In this document: positions 11,036 to 21,796 of the stretch, piece by piece
Layout: each line of letters starts with the position of its first letter
Position numbering within the stretch: position 1 is the stretch's first letter
The notes under the pieces: generated by a model
Databases searched by the model: none
The model's input: only the letters and a program-made list of their open reading frames with translations
Told to the model about the DNA's origin: nothing
Position numbers and translations under genes: made by a program
From: Takakia lepidozioides
Taxonomy: Eukaryota; Streptophyta; Takakiopsida; Takakiales; Takakiaceae
Length of the DNA stretch: 64,000 nucleotides
Direction: 5' to 3'
Assembly: GCA_030704615.1 (NCBI GenBank)
Contig: CM060731.1
Span: 89,322,756-89,386,755, forward strand

Positions 11036-11315
11036 TGGGAATTTCAAGTACTTTGGGTAGCTGGAAATTCACAAAAAATAACAAAAATAGCAAAATGGGC
11101 ATTCCTGGGACAATGGTTGGAGCCTAGGCAGGAGAGATATCAAGACAAAGGTCTCTAGTTCAAATCTGGTCGTAGGCTCTTTGGAGAAAAAGATATCGCT
11201 AAGACGAATTTCAAGTACTTTAGGTTGCTGGACAATGATTGGAGCCTCGACAGGAGAGATATGAAGGGGAAGGTCTTCGGTTCAAATCAGGTCGTAGGCT
11301 CTGTGGAGAAAAAAT
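11036..11315. repeat. Imperfect direct duplication
   Basis: Two copies of a stretch containing TTTCAAGTACTTT, GGTTGGAGCCT, CAGGAGAGATAT and TTCAAATC..GGTCGTAGGCTC; the second copy starts near 11208. Both contain a B-box-like GTTCAAATC, but no matching A box was found. Confidence 0.6.
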
Positions 11316-13198
11316 GATTAGATATGGCTTGCTTCATATATTGATGCACTTGGACTTAGATGACATTGGACACTCGGGCCAAGGGCACAAGCTACCCTAG
11401 TTTCATTGAAAATCACCAATTGCTCAAGTAGTCACCATCTCCGCCCTTATTTCGTTAACTATCACTAGTCATCACCAATCATGCCCTCTCTCCTCACTCC
11501 ACAAGCCCGCCCCCCCCTTCCACACCTCTAATCCGCCTAGGCCGGGCTTTTGGCAGGCCTCCTGGAGCCCTAACCCGGCTCTGACCTGTGTACCCGCCCA
11601 ACACTGGTATATTCCATCGGCACAAACGGCTCGAATCTAAGCAGTGCACAGCGTGTGAATGAGAGTAGGTGTTAGTAACGTACGTAGCGGACATGCTGTG
11701 CAGGTGCCACGCGGGCCCAGTGCATATCAATGCTTGCAAAACACGAGAAACAGGGCGGATACTATGTGTCGACTTACTGTGCTCCCACATGTGCACAGCC
11801 CTGTTGAGAATCTCCATACCCGGACCCACAAAGTCTTGTTGCACCATAGCTGTCCGCTTGCGCTGCATGTACCAACCGTCCTTATATTCAACGATCAGAA
11901 CCGCTCCTCGGGTATGTGTAAACAATGTCAACTTCGTGTGTTTAGAAGCTTCGTGTGTTGCTTAGGTAGAGTCGTTTTGAAGCGGTCAAAAGTTCTTCAG
12001 ATCGACAGGCGGGAACGTAAACTTGAAGTGAGAGATGAACCTATTTTTTTAGTATGACGGCACCGTTTCAATCATGTTCAGATCCAATCTGATGTGATGA
12101 CGGCGCGCCCATGCATCTCCATTTCTAGACTGATTTACTCCACTGATTTGGTAGAAGTGCTGTATCTACACATACAGCTAAATCTCTCAGGAGATACTCT
12201 TGCCGGGACTAGCGAGCAATTATGGCGGAATGTACGGTTTTATCATCCTGGACTTCTATGACTCTCCTTTCCTTAAGGGGAACAAGTGACCCCTGTTTGT
12301 TACTACAACTGTATGCGACGAAAAAAGTTCAAGTGCATACACGATGTGTCGTCCAAGCTGTAGGGAGGTTCTGATCCTCTCTCATGTTAGATCCCTTAAT
12401 CGTACCTCGACACTCCCAAAGCTCAAGTCATTATAGAGGTCGAGGAAAATCTGGAGTGTCGGTTTCATCTAGAACAGGGACTTCTAAGCTTATAAGTGTG
12501 CAGACAGGACCACTTTTTACCCCAATCAAGCTGTTCTCAGCATCCAAAAGATGCTCATGTGCATTCTCAGCCATGCATGCAGGCTGCCCCCACGGGGGAA
12601 GAGTGCACAGCAGCACTACCGACAAAATCAGGCGCGCAACACATTCTCTACTCTGCCATCATGTGCAGGAGTACATGAGTGTGGGCCCAACTTGATCGGA
12701 GAGCTTGACCTCTTGGCACCTGTGTCTGCAACCCACCGCCCCTTGAGTTCTGCTTTGGCCCCCCCACAACATCCCGTGACACTTGACTTGTGGCTAGTCA
12801 AGCTTTGACAAATATATTACTTTTCCGAGCACTCGATTTGCTCTCAGGACTCTCTCTGAAGAAGTTCATGCTCCCAACACTGACTTTCACGGTTTACGGA
12901 TTTTAGAGCTAGGCTTTGCGATGTACAGGGACTTTATACTTCCTCCCGTTTCCTTCGCCGGTGGATTCTAGTGATGTTCGCTAATCTCACTCCAGATGTC
13001 CCATTCTCTTTGAGCTTTCCGCGAAACACTTCAAGTGGCTTTTTCTTGAACCCTTCTTTCTTCTTTTTTCTCATGGATCCTGAGACGCATTCGTCTTCTT
13101 TATGGTCTGGATTCAGGTTGTTTCTCCACTCAAGCTACTAGTTTTTCCCGTGCTTATCAACCTGCATATAAGAGACTTGTAGTTTCTGCGACTTCCGG
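11316..13198. other. Mostly noncoding; possible minus-strand exon
   Basis: No gene can be assigned. On the minus strand about 11931-11788 the frame YKDGWYMQRKRTAMV...GPGMEILNRAVHMWEH looks protein-like and is followed at once by GTAAGT, a good donor site. A second protein-like minus frame ends DETDTPDFPRPL near 12431. They could be exons of an unrecognised host gene, but no acceptor or connecting frame was found. A TATA-like ATATAAG lies at 13166, close upstream of the GT14 start codon. Confidence 0.25.
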
Positions 13199-15179
13199 AT
13201 GGAAGTTCTAAAGAATATGAAGTCCCAATGGGCTATTCGCGGTTGCCTTACAATATTCCTTGTGGGCACATTCGTCTTGTTGCAACTCCGGTCCGAGGAT
13301 TCGAGCGTCGTGAGAAAATCGTCTCTCTCTTCCTATTTCATTTTCCGGTGGCCAGATTCTCAGAAAGATTGTCGACAATTCCCTCCACCCTTAAACGAAA
13401 CAGACTCCCACAGCGGTGGATCTAGTCTTTCAACTGTACAATCCTTCTCCAAAACCCCACCAGATCAAAATTCGTTTCTTCCACGTGAGTACTACGTTCA
13501 GCCTGGCAATACCATACGCATTATGAATGTTACGAAGTATTTCAAAGTTGCCATAGAAGATTCCGAACTTTTACATGCAGCTCAAGATGCCGCAACATAC
13601 CCGCTGGCTCCAGGAGAACCCCGAATCGCATTTCTGTTTCTTGCCAGAAGAGAGATACCAGTCCAGCCTCTGTGGGAGAGGTTCTTCAAAAGTGCTCCCA
13701 ATGAAACGTATTCTATCTATGTTCACTCAAGCCAGGGAGACTACGATGTTCCAACCACCTCCATTTTCTACAACCGATCGATACCCAACAAACCTGTTGA
13801 ACGCTACTCCATCAGTCTCGTTGATGCCATGCGACGGCTCCTGGCCTTCGCTTTGCTAGACACGGAGTCTCCCAATTTGTGGTTCACATTTGTCTGCGAT
13901 TCATGCATCCCAATTCGAAGCTTCCCGTACGTGTACAATTATTTCATGAAGTCCCGGCACAGTTTTGTGGAAGCGTTTCCTCCATTCAAGTATTATCAGA
14001 CACAATGGGCCACGGAGCCCGAGTTCAGACCAGACCTACTTCGGAAAGGGGAGCTATGGATGTCGGTGCACCGGCGACATGCGGGGATGGTAGTGGGAGA
14101 GACGATGCTTTATCTGAAGTTCAAGTCCGACTGCGATCCAGGGGTCCCGTGCACGGTAGACGAGGAATACATTCAAACTATGCTCACTATAGCCGACCCC
14201 ATGGTAAGTTTCTATCTGCCAGCTGATTTTAGTCACTCCTCCCTATCACTGAGAGATTATATTGTTTTCGCATACCTCTAGCTCGTGCAGTGACCTTTGT
14301 TATGGACAAGTGTTGAAACAAATATACTAGATCGTGGTGGGTGTGAGACCAGCTGCACTTTACATGGGCTCGCACTCAACCAGTTGGCGTAGGCACAAAA
14401 TCAATCCATCCAGAATTCCTCCTGAAACTAAATCCAACTAATGTAATTCAATGATAAGGGAAACTGAGAACCCCTTGAGCAATTGTTGATCCTGCACGAC
14501 AGAACAATTAATTGACATTTTGGATTCACGAAAGACTGACTCAAAGTGCTCCATCTTGAAAAGTTTCCTGAACTTTTACGGTCTTAGAGCTGAGCAGCCC
14601 TGGTTGTTATGTAGGCATGTTATGGTTATGCCAGACTTGTCCGATCTTCGAAATGCTCTCTACTGAACGATTAGTCAGTATTCCCTCTGCATTTGATGGA
14701 ATAGCGTGTTTGCGACCTGAGAGAATGCGCCACAATCTGCAATTTACGAAGGGCCAAATTTGCTGGAAACTCGGGAGTAAAGTACTTCAATTAGAGCCGG
14801 TCTGGACAGAAAGAAACGAACATTGGAAATTGTGCAAGTGAATTGCACTGCAGACTCAAATTTTCTGTGATGTTTGCAGGGAATCGCCAATCGGACCGTC
14901 ATGTACGTTGACTGGTCCAACCCGAAGCACGAAGGTTCTCCCGAGACATTCAATTTCACTCGTATCAGTACTGAATTCATTCAAAAGCTTCAACAAAGGA
15001 CTGAGAATCTGGACGGACAGTACATGGATTCATCACAGGACACCAACCATACCCTTCAATCTTGTGTGTATAACGGGAAGCCACACTCACCGTGTTTTCT
15101 GTTTGCCCGCAAGTTTCAAGGGCGGAAGGAAGAATTGGATGCGTTTGATGCAATACCTGCAAGTGTTCTTGGTTACTAG
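13199..15179 (+). CDS. Plant-type GT14 glycosyltransferase (core-2/I-branching-like, DUF266), two exons
   Basis: Exon 1 is 13199-14203 and exon 2 is 14880-15179. The 676-bp intron has a GTAAGT donor and a TTTGCAG acceptor, and the joined frame gives 434 residues. It looks like a type II Golgi membrane protein: a short basic N-terminus, one hydrophobic segment at about residues 12-30, a Ser/Pro-rich stem, then the catalytic domain. Family landmarks are PRIAFLFLARREIPVQPLWE, YSIYVHS, TFVCDSCIPIRSFPYVYNY, the C-terminal VDEEYIQTML, NRTVMYVDWS, PCFLFARKF and the typical ending VLGY. GT14 proteins transfer sugars from nucleotide sugars onto glycans or arabinogalactan proteins; acceptor and linkage cannot be read from sequence. 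The exon border falls just before GIANRTV. An in-frame Met at residue 7 is a possible alternative start. No disruption is seen, making this the one convincing intact host gene. Confidence 0.93.
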
Positions 15180-16100
15180 GGATTCCCTGGTCTTTCCAAG
15201 TGCCCCTCCCGCCGCTGCTTCGGACCCTGACTACTTTGGGGTGAAAGAGACCTGAACAAGCATTGTATTATCGCATACATGTCATGATATATCTACAGCT
15301 CAGGTTTTCATCTATCTCCCATGCTTATACCCCTGGAAGCCTTCCTTCAAAATTTCGCAAATCCTGACAATGGGACTTCCACACAGTCCCCTGGTTCTTT
15401 TCCTGTTTCCCTACAGGTGTCTTAAGTCCCTCATGGGCGGATTGGATCCTCCTCAAGAGTCTTTCATATTTTGAGGTCAGCGTCATATCTATGGGTCTGC
15501 CCAATTCGATGCGTTCTCGTTTTCTCGGACTAGGGCATGAATAAGTTGGGACCGATCGAATCTCAAAGGCCCCAAAAGCAAGCGATGGCAGGCGCTACCA
15601 CCAGCACTCCACGACACGTGATCATCGCCTGCTTCCAAAGTTGGAAACGAGACAAGTGACTGCGATGATAAGTAGCCCATGATTCTTGCTCCTTCCCATC
15701 CGGTAGGGTGATACTTGAAAGGGATTCATGAGGAGAATCTCAAGAACGCTACGGAGCTAGAGCTAGCTAAATAATAATTCCCTCTTTATGAGGTTACTGC
15801 CTCTGGAGGTGAGAGCTCTCGGACTGGTTCAAGCCATAATTTGTAACATATTAGTCACATTGACTATGCTCTATTATCATGAGATTGCCTTGACAGTGAG
15901 CTTCAAGAAGAATGTTTGCATCAGGTGACTTACGAACAAAGCAAGTCTACTCAAATCTCTAGACTCAGATTCCAGCGGCCCAACTTTAGAAAGTTCTCGA
16001 GATAATCTTTAAACCATAGCTCTATGATCTTGCATTATCAAACCGTGGGTATGGGGTGGATTGTGGAAACATGTACACCTACACTTTGTTGTCCTGAATT
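15180..16100. other. Noncoding stretch after the GT14 gene
   Basis: It presumably holds the 3' UTR of the GT14 gene. Nothing else recognised. Confidence 0.5.
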
Positions 16101-16471
16101 CTTCCTAGAGTTGGTGGCTGCACCATGTAAGTCATGGTGACATTCTTTTTAGGATTTTCACAGGAGGAAAGACGATGAGTACTCTATCATACAATCATGC
16201 TAACAATGAAACAGAGACAAGGACAGCTTTCAACTTCATATTGGAGAGACACACTCTTTTGAGAGAGAGATTGAGATTTATTCAATGGCCTGAAGTGCCT
16301 ACTCAAATACACAAACCTCAACTTTAGATATTTCTATTTGAAATCCTAGTGCTATTCCTATCTGCATTCCACCTTTCTCTGTCTGTCATGACATGAATAG
16401 CAAAAGTATCTAAAAATATCCTACTGAGCTATTCAAGGAGCATCAGTTACACTGAAGTAAGTGAACAAACA
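16100..16471 (-). mobile_element. Probable LTR of a Ty1/copia element
   Basis: On the minus strand, beyond the copia RNase H end, AAAAGAGAG (a polypurine tract) is followed by TGTTTGTTCACTTAC at 16471, a plausible LTR start. The sequence down to about 16100 has the composition of a copia LTR, with a GAGAGAGATTGAGATTTATT patch. The distal border is a guess. Confidence 0.45.
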
Positions 16472-16537
16472 CTCTCTTTTGAACCTTCATTGTTCACATA
16501 AATATCCTAGCTGCATTCTGCATTGTTCCAACTTCGG

Positions 16538-16789
16538 TTATGGAACATCTTTCGTCAAAATATCAGCTGTCAACTCCTCTGTCTTACAATAATGAAAGAC
16601 AATATTTTGCGCAAGAATCTTTTGAAAGATTGGGTTTATAACCAAAGCAAGGCTACCTTGGTTATCGCTCTTGATCGGGGTTGCTTTTGCTTGGATGAAG
16701 TTCAGCTCATTCAAGAGCGTTCGCAACCACATCGCCTCCTTTGCAGCTTGGGTAGCTGAGCATCCAAACTTTTCTTGCCTCTTGTTCAT
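16538..16789 (-). pseudogene. Ty1/copia RNase H fragment
   Basis: The minus strand reads ATQAAKEAMWLRTLLNELNF, SDNQGSLALVINP, then TEELTADILTKDVP. These are the end motifs of copia RNase H. About 15 residues normally lying between the NQG and HYxxT regions are missing. Only the last 80 codons of the polyprotein remain. Confidence 0.88.
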
Positions 16790-17084
16790 GCAAGAATCCC
16801 TAAGTAAGATTCATGATGACTCACCCAACCTTTTTTTTTTCACCTCTTCTTCAATAAGAAAACCTCAGTAAGTTTCACAATGACCATTCCATTCTTTCTA
16901 TACCTCTTTTTTTAAGCGCTATAACTGCTTCCACGACAATTGGACCCTCTCTAAACAGAGGACTCGGGTATGGGGCCCGCTTCTTCCTCCACTAAACCCC
17001 TGGGCTCACACTTAGAGGGCAAAGCGTGAGTCGAGCTCCTGGGCTCACGCGGCTAGGCTCACGCCGTAGCTGCACTCCTGCTCC
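16790..17084. other. Noncoding junction
   Basis: Nothing recognised between the copia relic and the start of E3 similarity at about 17085. Confidence 0.5.
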
Positions 17085-18490
17085 CAGTGCGGTTTATTGG
17101 GAATATAGCGGTGGATCATATGAACATGATGCCCACATTGGCTGCATTCTCAGGGATGGTGAGCTCTTGGAGGGCAATGGCCATGCAGATGATAGACCAC
17201 CACCTGATGAGGACAAACAATTGGCATACAAGGCTGATTTGCTTCCTCATGTGCATGTTCATATTCCACTGTGGGGTACAGTTGGGAATTTGCATCGAGT
17301 AGCAGGCGAGTGTGTGCACCAAGCATGGCAGGAGACCTATCCATTGGTGAGTGAGGGGAGTTTAGTGACATCACCTGGACCTCCTCAGTTACCTCATTTG
17401 GACACAGTGCCCATTACCTGGCAACCACCTGACTCAGGGATTTGTTTGCTAGACATGTTTGGAGGCATGAGCACTGGGCTTGCAGGAGTGTTACAAGTAG
17501 GGATTAAAGTACACAAGTACTTGTATGTGGAGAATGATGAGATAGCTCGGCGTATTTCTATGCGCCACATCGTCTTGCTCACACACCGGTATCCTGAGTT
17601 GTTGCCTCTCTCAGCAATCCAAGGGTATCAAAAGGCCTTGCCAGCAGACATTACCTTGCTGGGGACGGATGATTTGGACCGGCATGGTGCCATTGACTTG
17701 GTGATAGCTGGATAGCCTTGCCAAGGACACTCTCCCACAGGTCATGGGAATGACTTGCATGATGCACGATCGCATTTGTTTTGGGAGATGTTGAGAGTGT
17801 TGCGTGACTTGTAGACGAGGCAAGTGCAACCTCTATCCTATATCTTGGAGAATGTTCATCTTATGGGGGACTCTCGGGCTAGAGTTATGGCCAGTGTGCA
17901 TCAGGTGCGGTCTTAGATTGGATCGGCGGTGCTATTGGATGTAGCAGTGAGTGGGGACGAGCACCGAATTATGGGGTGCAAACACCCATGGCAGATGTAA
18001 GATGAGTTGCGGAAAGAGAGAGTCATTGGATCTCTCAAGCAGCAATATGAGGAGTGGGAAGAGCCATACACTGAGGATTAGTTGGAGGCCTGCAAGGTGG
18101 CCAATGTTTTTGAAGAGGTTGAGAATGTTTCTTCCCCAGATAATGTTCTCAAGGTGGCTATGGCGGAGCAAGTGGAGGCTACGCCACGGTCAGGGTGGGC
18201 GGATAAGGCCCAAGAGGTTGTTATCTAGCAACCAAAGGGTGCGTCTCCTACCTCCAAGTCTGGTGTACCCAAGGTTACAGTCACTGAGGACAACTAGGAA
18301 CCAAATGTTGGACCTACAGTCACCGAAGGAGAGAGATGGAGGATCCAACGATTTCTAAGGGCTTATAGAAATTGCTTTGCCTTCGGTTTGAAGGATTTGG
18401 GGAGTTTGAAGGGCCAGGAGATTCATATTGATGTGGCAAGTGACACGTCAATTTTTTGAAGGCCCTACCAGTATAGTGACATAGAGAGGT
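17085..18490 (+). pseudogene. E3: truncated gypsy element copy with C5 cytosine DNA methyltransferase
   Basis: Colinear with 57650-59520 of E2. It begins in the segment after the protease (MPTLAAFSG) and shifts frame near 17160. It then runs through methyltransferase motif I (ICLLDMFGGMSTGLAG), the acidic motif (YLYVENDE), motif IV (PCQGHS, catalytic Cys codon 17719-17721) and motif VI (YILENVHLMGDSRARV). Motif VIII and the C-terminal motifs are missing: after QVRS the sequence skips about 430 bp compared with E2. It resumes near 17950 in the linker before reverse transcriptase and ends at about 18490 (RPYQYSDIERS). In-frame stops are mostly TAG, for example at 17713-17715, where E2 has Trp directly before the catalytic PCQ. 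A dead copy, but it independently confirms that the methyltransferase belongs to this element family. Confidence 0.88.
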
Positions 18491-18504
18491 CATCCCGGTT
18501 ATTA

Positions 18505-18533
18505 GCGTCAGGTCACGTCAGACCTGACGCTGA
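18505..18533. repeat. Hairpin-forming palindrome
   Basis: AGCGTCAGGTC, a 6-base spacer, then GACCTGACGCT: an 11-bp perfect stem. It sits at the border between E3 and the palindromic array and may mark the end of an unidentified element. Confidence 0.7.
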
Positions 18534-18589
18534 CGGGACCTCCGTCACATCAGGTTCGGGGAATATTCTGGTAAAAATAATACCAGGTA

Positions 18590-21335
18590 AAATACTGCCA
18601 CTTAAGCAGCCACGTCGCCGACACGGTGGCGGTGGCAAATACATTTTGAAAATTAACAAAATGAACACGACCGCCTATTCGCTTTGTTTTTTGAAATTAA
18701 AAAAAAATAGCGACCGCCGTATTGGCGGTCGCTTCAATTTTTATTTTTTTTAAAGCAAGATTGGCGGTCGCACTGGCGGTCGCCTTATTTTTTGAAATAG
18801 AAAAAGAAATAGCGACCGCCATATTGGCAGGCGCTTCAAATGTTTCTTTTTTTAAAGCAAGATTGGCGGTCGCACTGGCGGATGCCTTATTTTTCGAATG
18901 AAAAAAAAAAATAGCGACCGCTATGCTGGCGGTCGCTTCAATTTATTGTTTTAAAAAAACAAGATTGGCGGTCGTAATGGCGGTCGCCTAATTTAAAAAA
19001 GAAAACAAGCGACTGTCGTATTGGTAGTCGCACGGTGGCAAATACATTTTTGAAAATTAACAAAATGAACGCGACCGCCAATTATGGCGGTCGATTTGTT
19101 TTTCGAAATTAAAAAATAAATAGCGACCGCCGTATTGGCGGTCGCTTCAAATTTTATTTTTTTAAAAGCAAGATTGGCGGTCGCACTGGCGGTCGCCTTA
19201 TTTTTCGAATTAAAAAAAAAAATAGCGACCGCTACGCTGGCGGTCGCTTCAATTTATTGTTTTGAAAAAACAAGATTGCGGTCGTATTGGCGGTCGCCTA
19301 ATTTAAAAAAGAAAACAAGCGACTGCCGTATTGGCAGTCGCATGAGGGCAAATACATTTTTGAAAATTAACAAAATGAACGCGACCGCCAATTATGGCGG
19401 TCACTTTGTTTTTTGAAATTAAAAAATAAATAGCGACCGCCGTATTGGCGGTCGCTTCAATTTTTTTTTTTAGAAAGCAAGATTGGCGGTCGCACTGGCG
19501 GTCGCACTGGCGGTCGCCTTATTTTTCGAATTTAAAAAATAAATAGCGACCGCTATGCTATGCTGGCGGTCACATCAATTTATTGTTTTAAAAAAACAAG
19601 ATTGCGATCGTATTGGCAGTCGCCTAATTTTTTAAAAAAAACAAGCGACTGCCGTATTGGCGGTTGCAAGGTGACAAATACATTTTCGGGGGATCCTAAG
19701 GTCCCAATGGAAAATAGGGAGCGCACATGCCTCTTCCATTGGACTCAATCTCTAGCACGTCATACAAAGCGCTGCATTCGCCCTGACCTGCAGTTGGAGC
19801 ACACGCGACCGCCAATTATGGCGGTCGCTTTGTTTTTTTGAAATTAAGAAATAAATAGCGACCGCCGTATAGGAGGTCGCTTCAATTTTTTTTTTCTTAA
19901 AAGCAAGATTTTTTACAATAACATTTGAAAGCTAGTTTTTTACAATAACATTTGCACTGGCGGTCGCCTTATTTTTCGAATTTAAAAAATAAATAGCGAC
20001 CGCTATGCTGGCGGTCGCTTCAATTTATTGTTTTAAAAAAACAAGATTGCGGTCGTATTGGCGGTCGCCTAATTTAAAAGAGAAAACAAGCTACTGCTGT
20101 ATTGGCGGTCGCAAGGTGACAAATACATTTTTGAAAATTAACAAAATGAACGCGACCGCCAATTATGGCGGTCGCTTTGTTTTTTTGAAATTAAAAAATA
20201 AATAGCAACCGCCGTATTGGCGGTCGCTTCAATTTTTTATTTTTATTTTAAGGCTAGATTGGCGGTCGGACCGGCGGTCGCGTTATTTTTTCGAAATAGA
20301 AAAAGAAATAGCAACTGCCATATTGGTGCTCGCTTCAAATGTTATTTTTTTAAAACAAGATTGGCGGTCGCACTGGCCGTCGCCTTATTTTTCGAATTTA
20401 AAAAATAAATAGCGACCGCTATGCTGGCGGTCGCTTCAATTTATTGTCTAAAAAAAACCAGATTGGCGGTCGTATTGGCAGTCGCCTAATTTAAAAAAGA
20501 AAACAAGCGACTGCCGTATTGGCGGTCGCACGGTGGCAAATACATTTTTGAAAATTAACAAAATGAACGCGACCGCCAATTATGGCGGTCGCTTTGTTTT
20601 TTTGAAATTAAAAAATAAATAGCGACCGCCGTATTGGCGGTTGCTTCAATTTTTATTTTTTTTCTTAAGGCTAGATTGGCGGTCGGACCAGCAGTCGCGT
20701 TATTTTTTCGAAATAGAGAAAGAAATAGCAACTGCCATATTGGTGCTCGCTTCAAATGTTATTTTTTTTAAAGCAAGATTGGCGGTCGCATTGGCCGTCG
20801 TCTTATTTTTCGAATTTAAAAAATAAATAGCGACCGCTATGCTGGAGGTCGCTTCAACTTATTGTCTAAAAAAAACCAGATTGGCGGTCGTATTGGCGGT
20901 CGCCTAATTTAAAAAAGAAAACAAGCGACTGCCGTATTGGCGGTCGCACGGTGGCAAATACATTTTTGAAAATTAACAAAATGAACGCGACCGCCAATTA
21001 TGGCGGTCGCTAGCGGTCGCACTGGCGGTCGCTTTATTTTTCGAAATAGAAAAAGAAATAGCGACCGCCATATTGGCGGTCGCTTCAAATTTGGTTTTAA
21101 TAAAAGCAAGATTGGTGGTCGCACTGGCGGTCGCTTTATTTTTCAAATTAGCAAACAAAATAACGACCGCTATCTTGGCGGTCGCTTAAATTTAAAAATA
21201 TACAAAATAGAGGTAACTGCAATATTGCACAAAATGAAAGGAAATAAAAGCGATCGCAATAATGGGGGTCGTTTGTTTTTTAAAAAAATAAAAATACAGA
21301 CCGTAGTATTAGTGGTCGCTTAATTTTAAAATTAC
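18590..21335. repeat. Array of palindromic repeats with GCGACCGCC/GGCGGTCGC arms
   Basis: About 2.7 kb made of dozens of short inverted repeats, GCGACCGCC-(4-8 nt)-GGCGGTCGC, separated by T- or A-rich spacers. They are organised in a higher-order unit of about 310-420 bp: the anchor TTTGAAAATTAACAAAATGAA recurs near 18644, 19050, 19360, 20130, 20545 and 20965. About 120 bp at 19686-19805 are unrelated to the array. Open frames through it are periodic and are not genes. Confidence 0.9.
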
Positions 21336-21796
21336 AACAAATATGGTTGTACAGCTTTTTTTGGGTGGACGTTATTGGTTCGTCATTTATTCATTTCACT
21401 TTCATTTCACTTTCATCCCTCTTGGATCATATATAAGGGAGGAGGGTCTCCAAGCTCCTCACTTCTTTTGGCGCAAACACTTGAGGTTGCTTCGGATGTT
21501 CTCTTCCATTGAACGAGAGTGTAGCCCAAGAGGAGGGTGCGCACTTTTTGCCGTTGTGGCTTCCACCAAAGCCACTTCAGCAGATTGTGTATAAGCTCAA
21601 CACTACAACCCACATCGATCCATTTGGGTTGCTGACAAGTGTAGAAGTGTTGGGCTATCGCATTGCACTCTACATTCACAACACGTTCATTTATAGGTGA
21701 CTGTTTTTTGTTGCTTGCATCGCTAAGTCCCAGGGGAGTGGATATTAGGTGAAGATGAGGGAGGAATGGAGCCCTTGATATACGGCAATCCCGAAC
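21336..21796. other. Leader between the palindromic array and the hAT gene
   Basis: No separate gene seen. A minus-strand frame at 21413-21679 has no recognisable motif. Confidence 0.4.

Noticed and set aside
19135-20826. Open frames of 60-107 codons in the GCGACCGCC array
   Set aside because: Periodic by-products of the repeat.
18590-21335. CRISPR-like repeat-spacer array
   Set aside because: Repeats are palindromes in variable AT-rich spacers that are themselves repeated, no cas genes are present, and the genome is eukaryotic.
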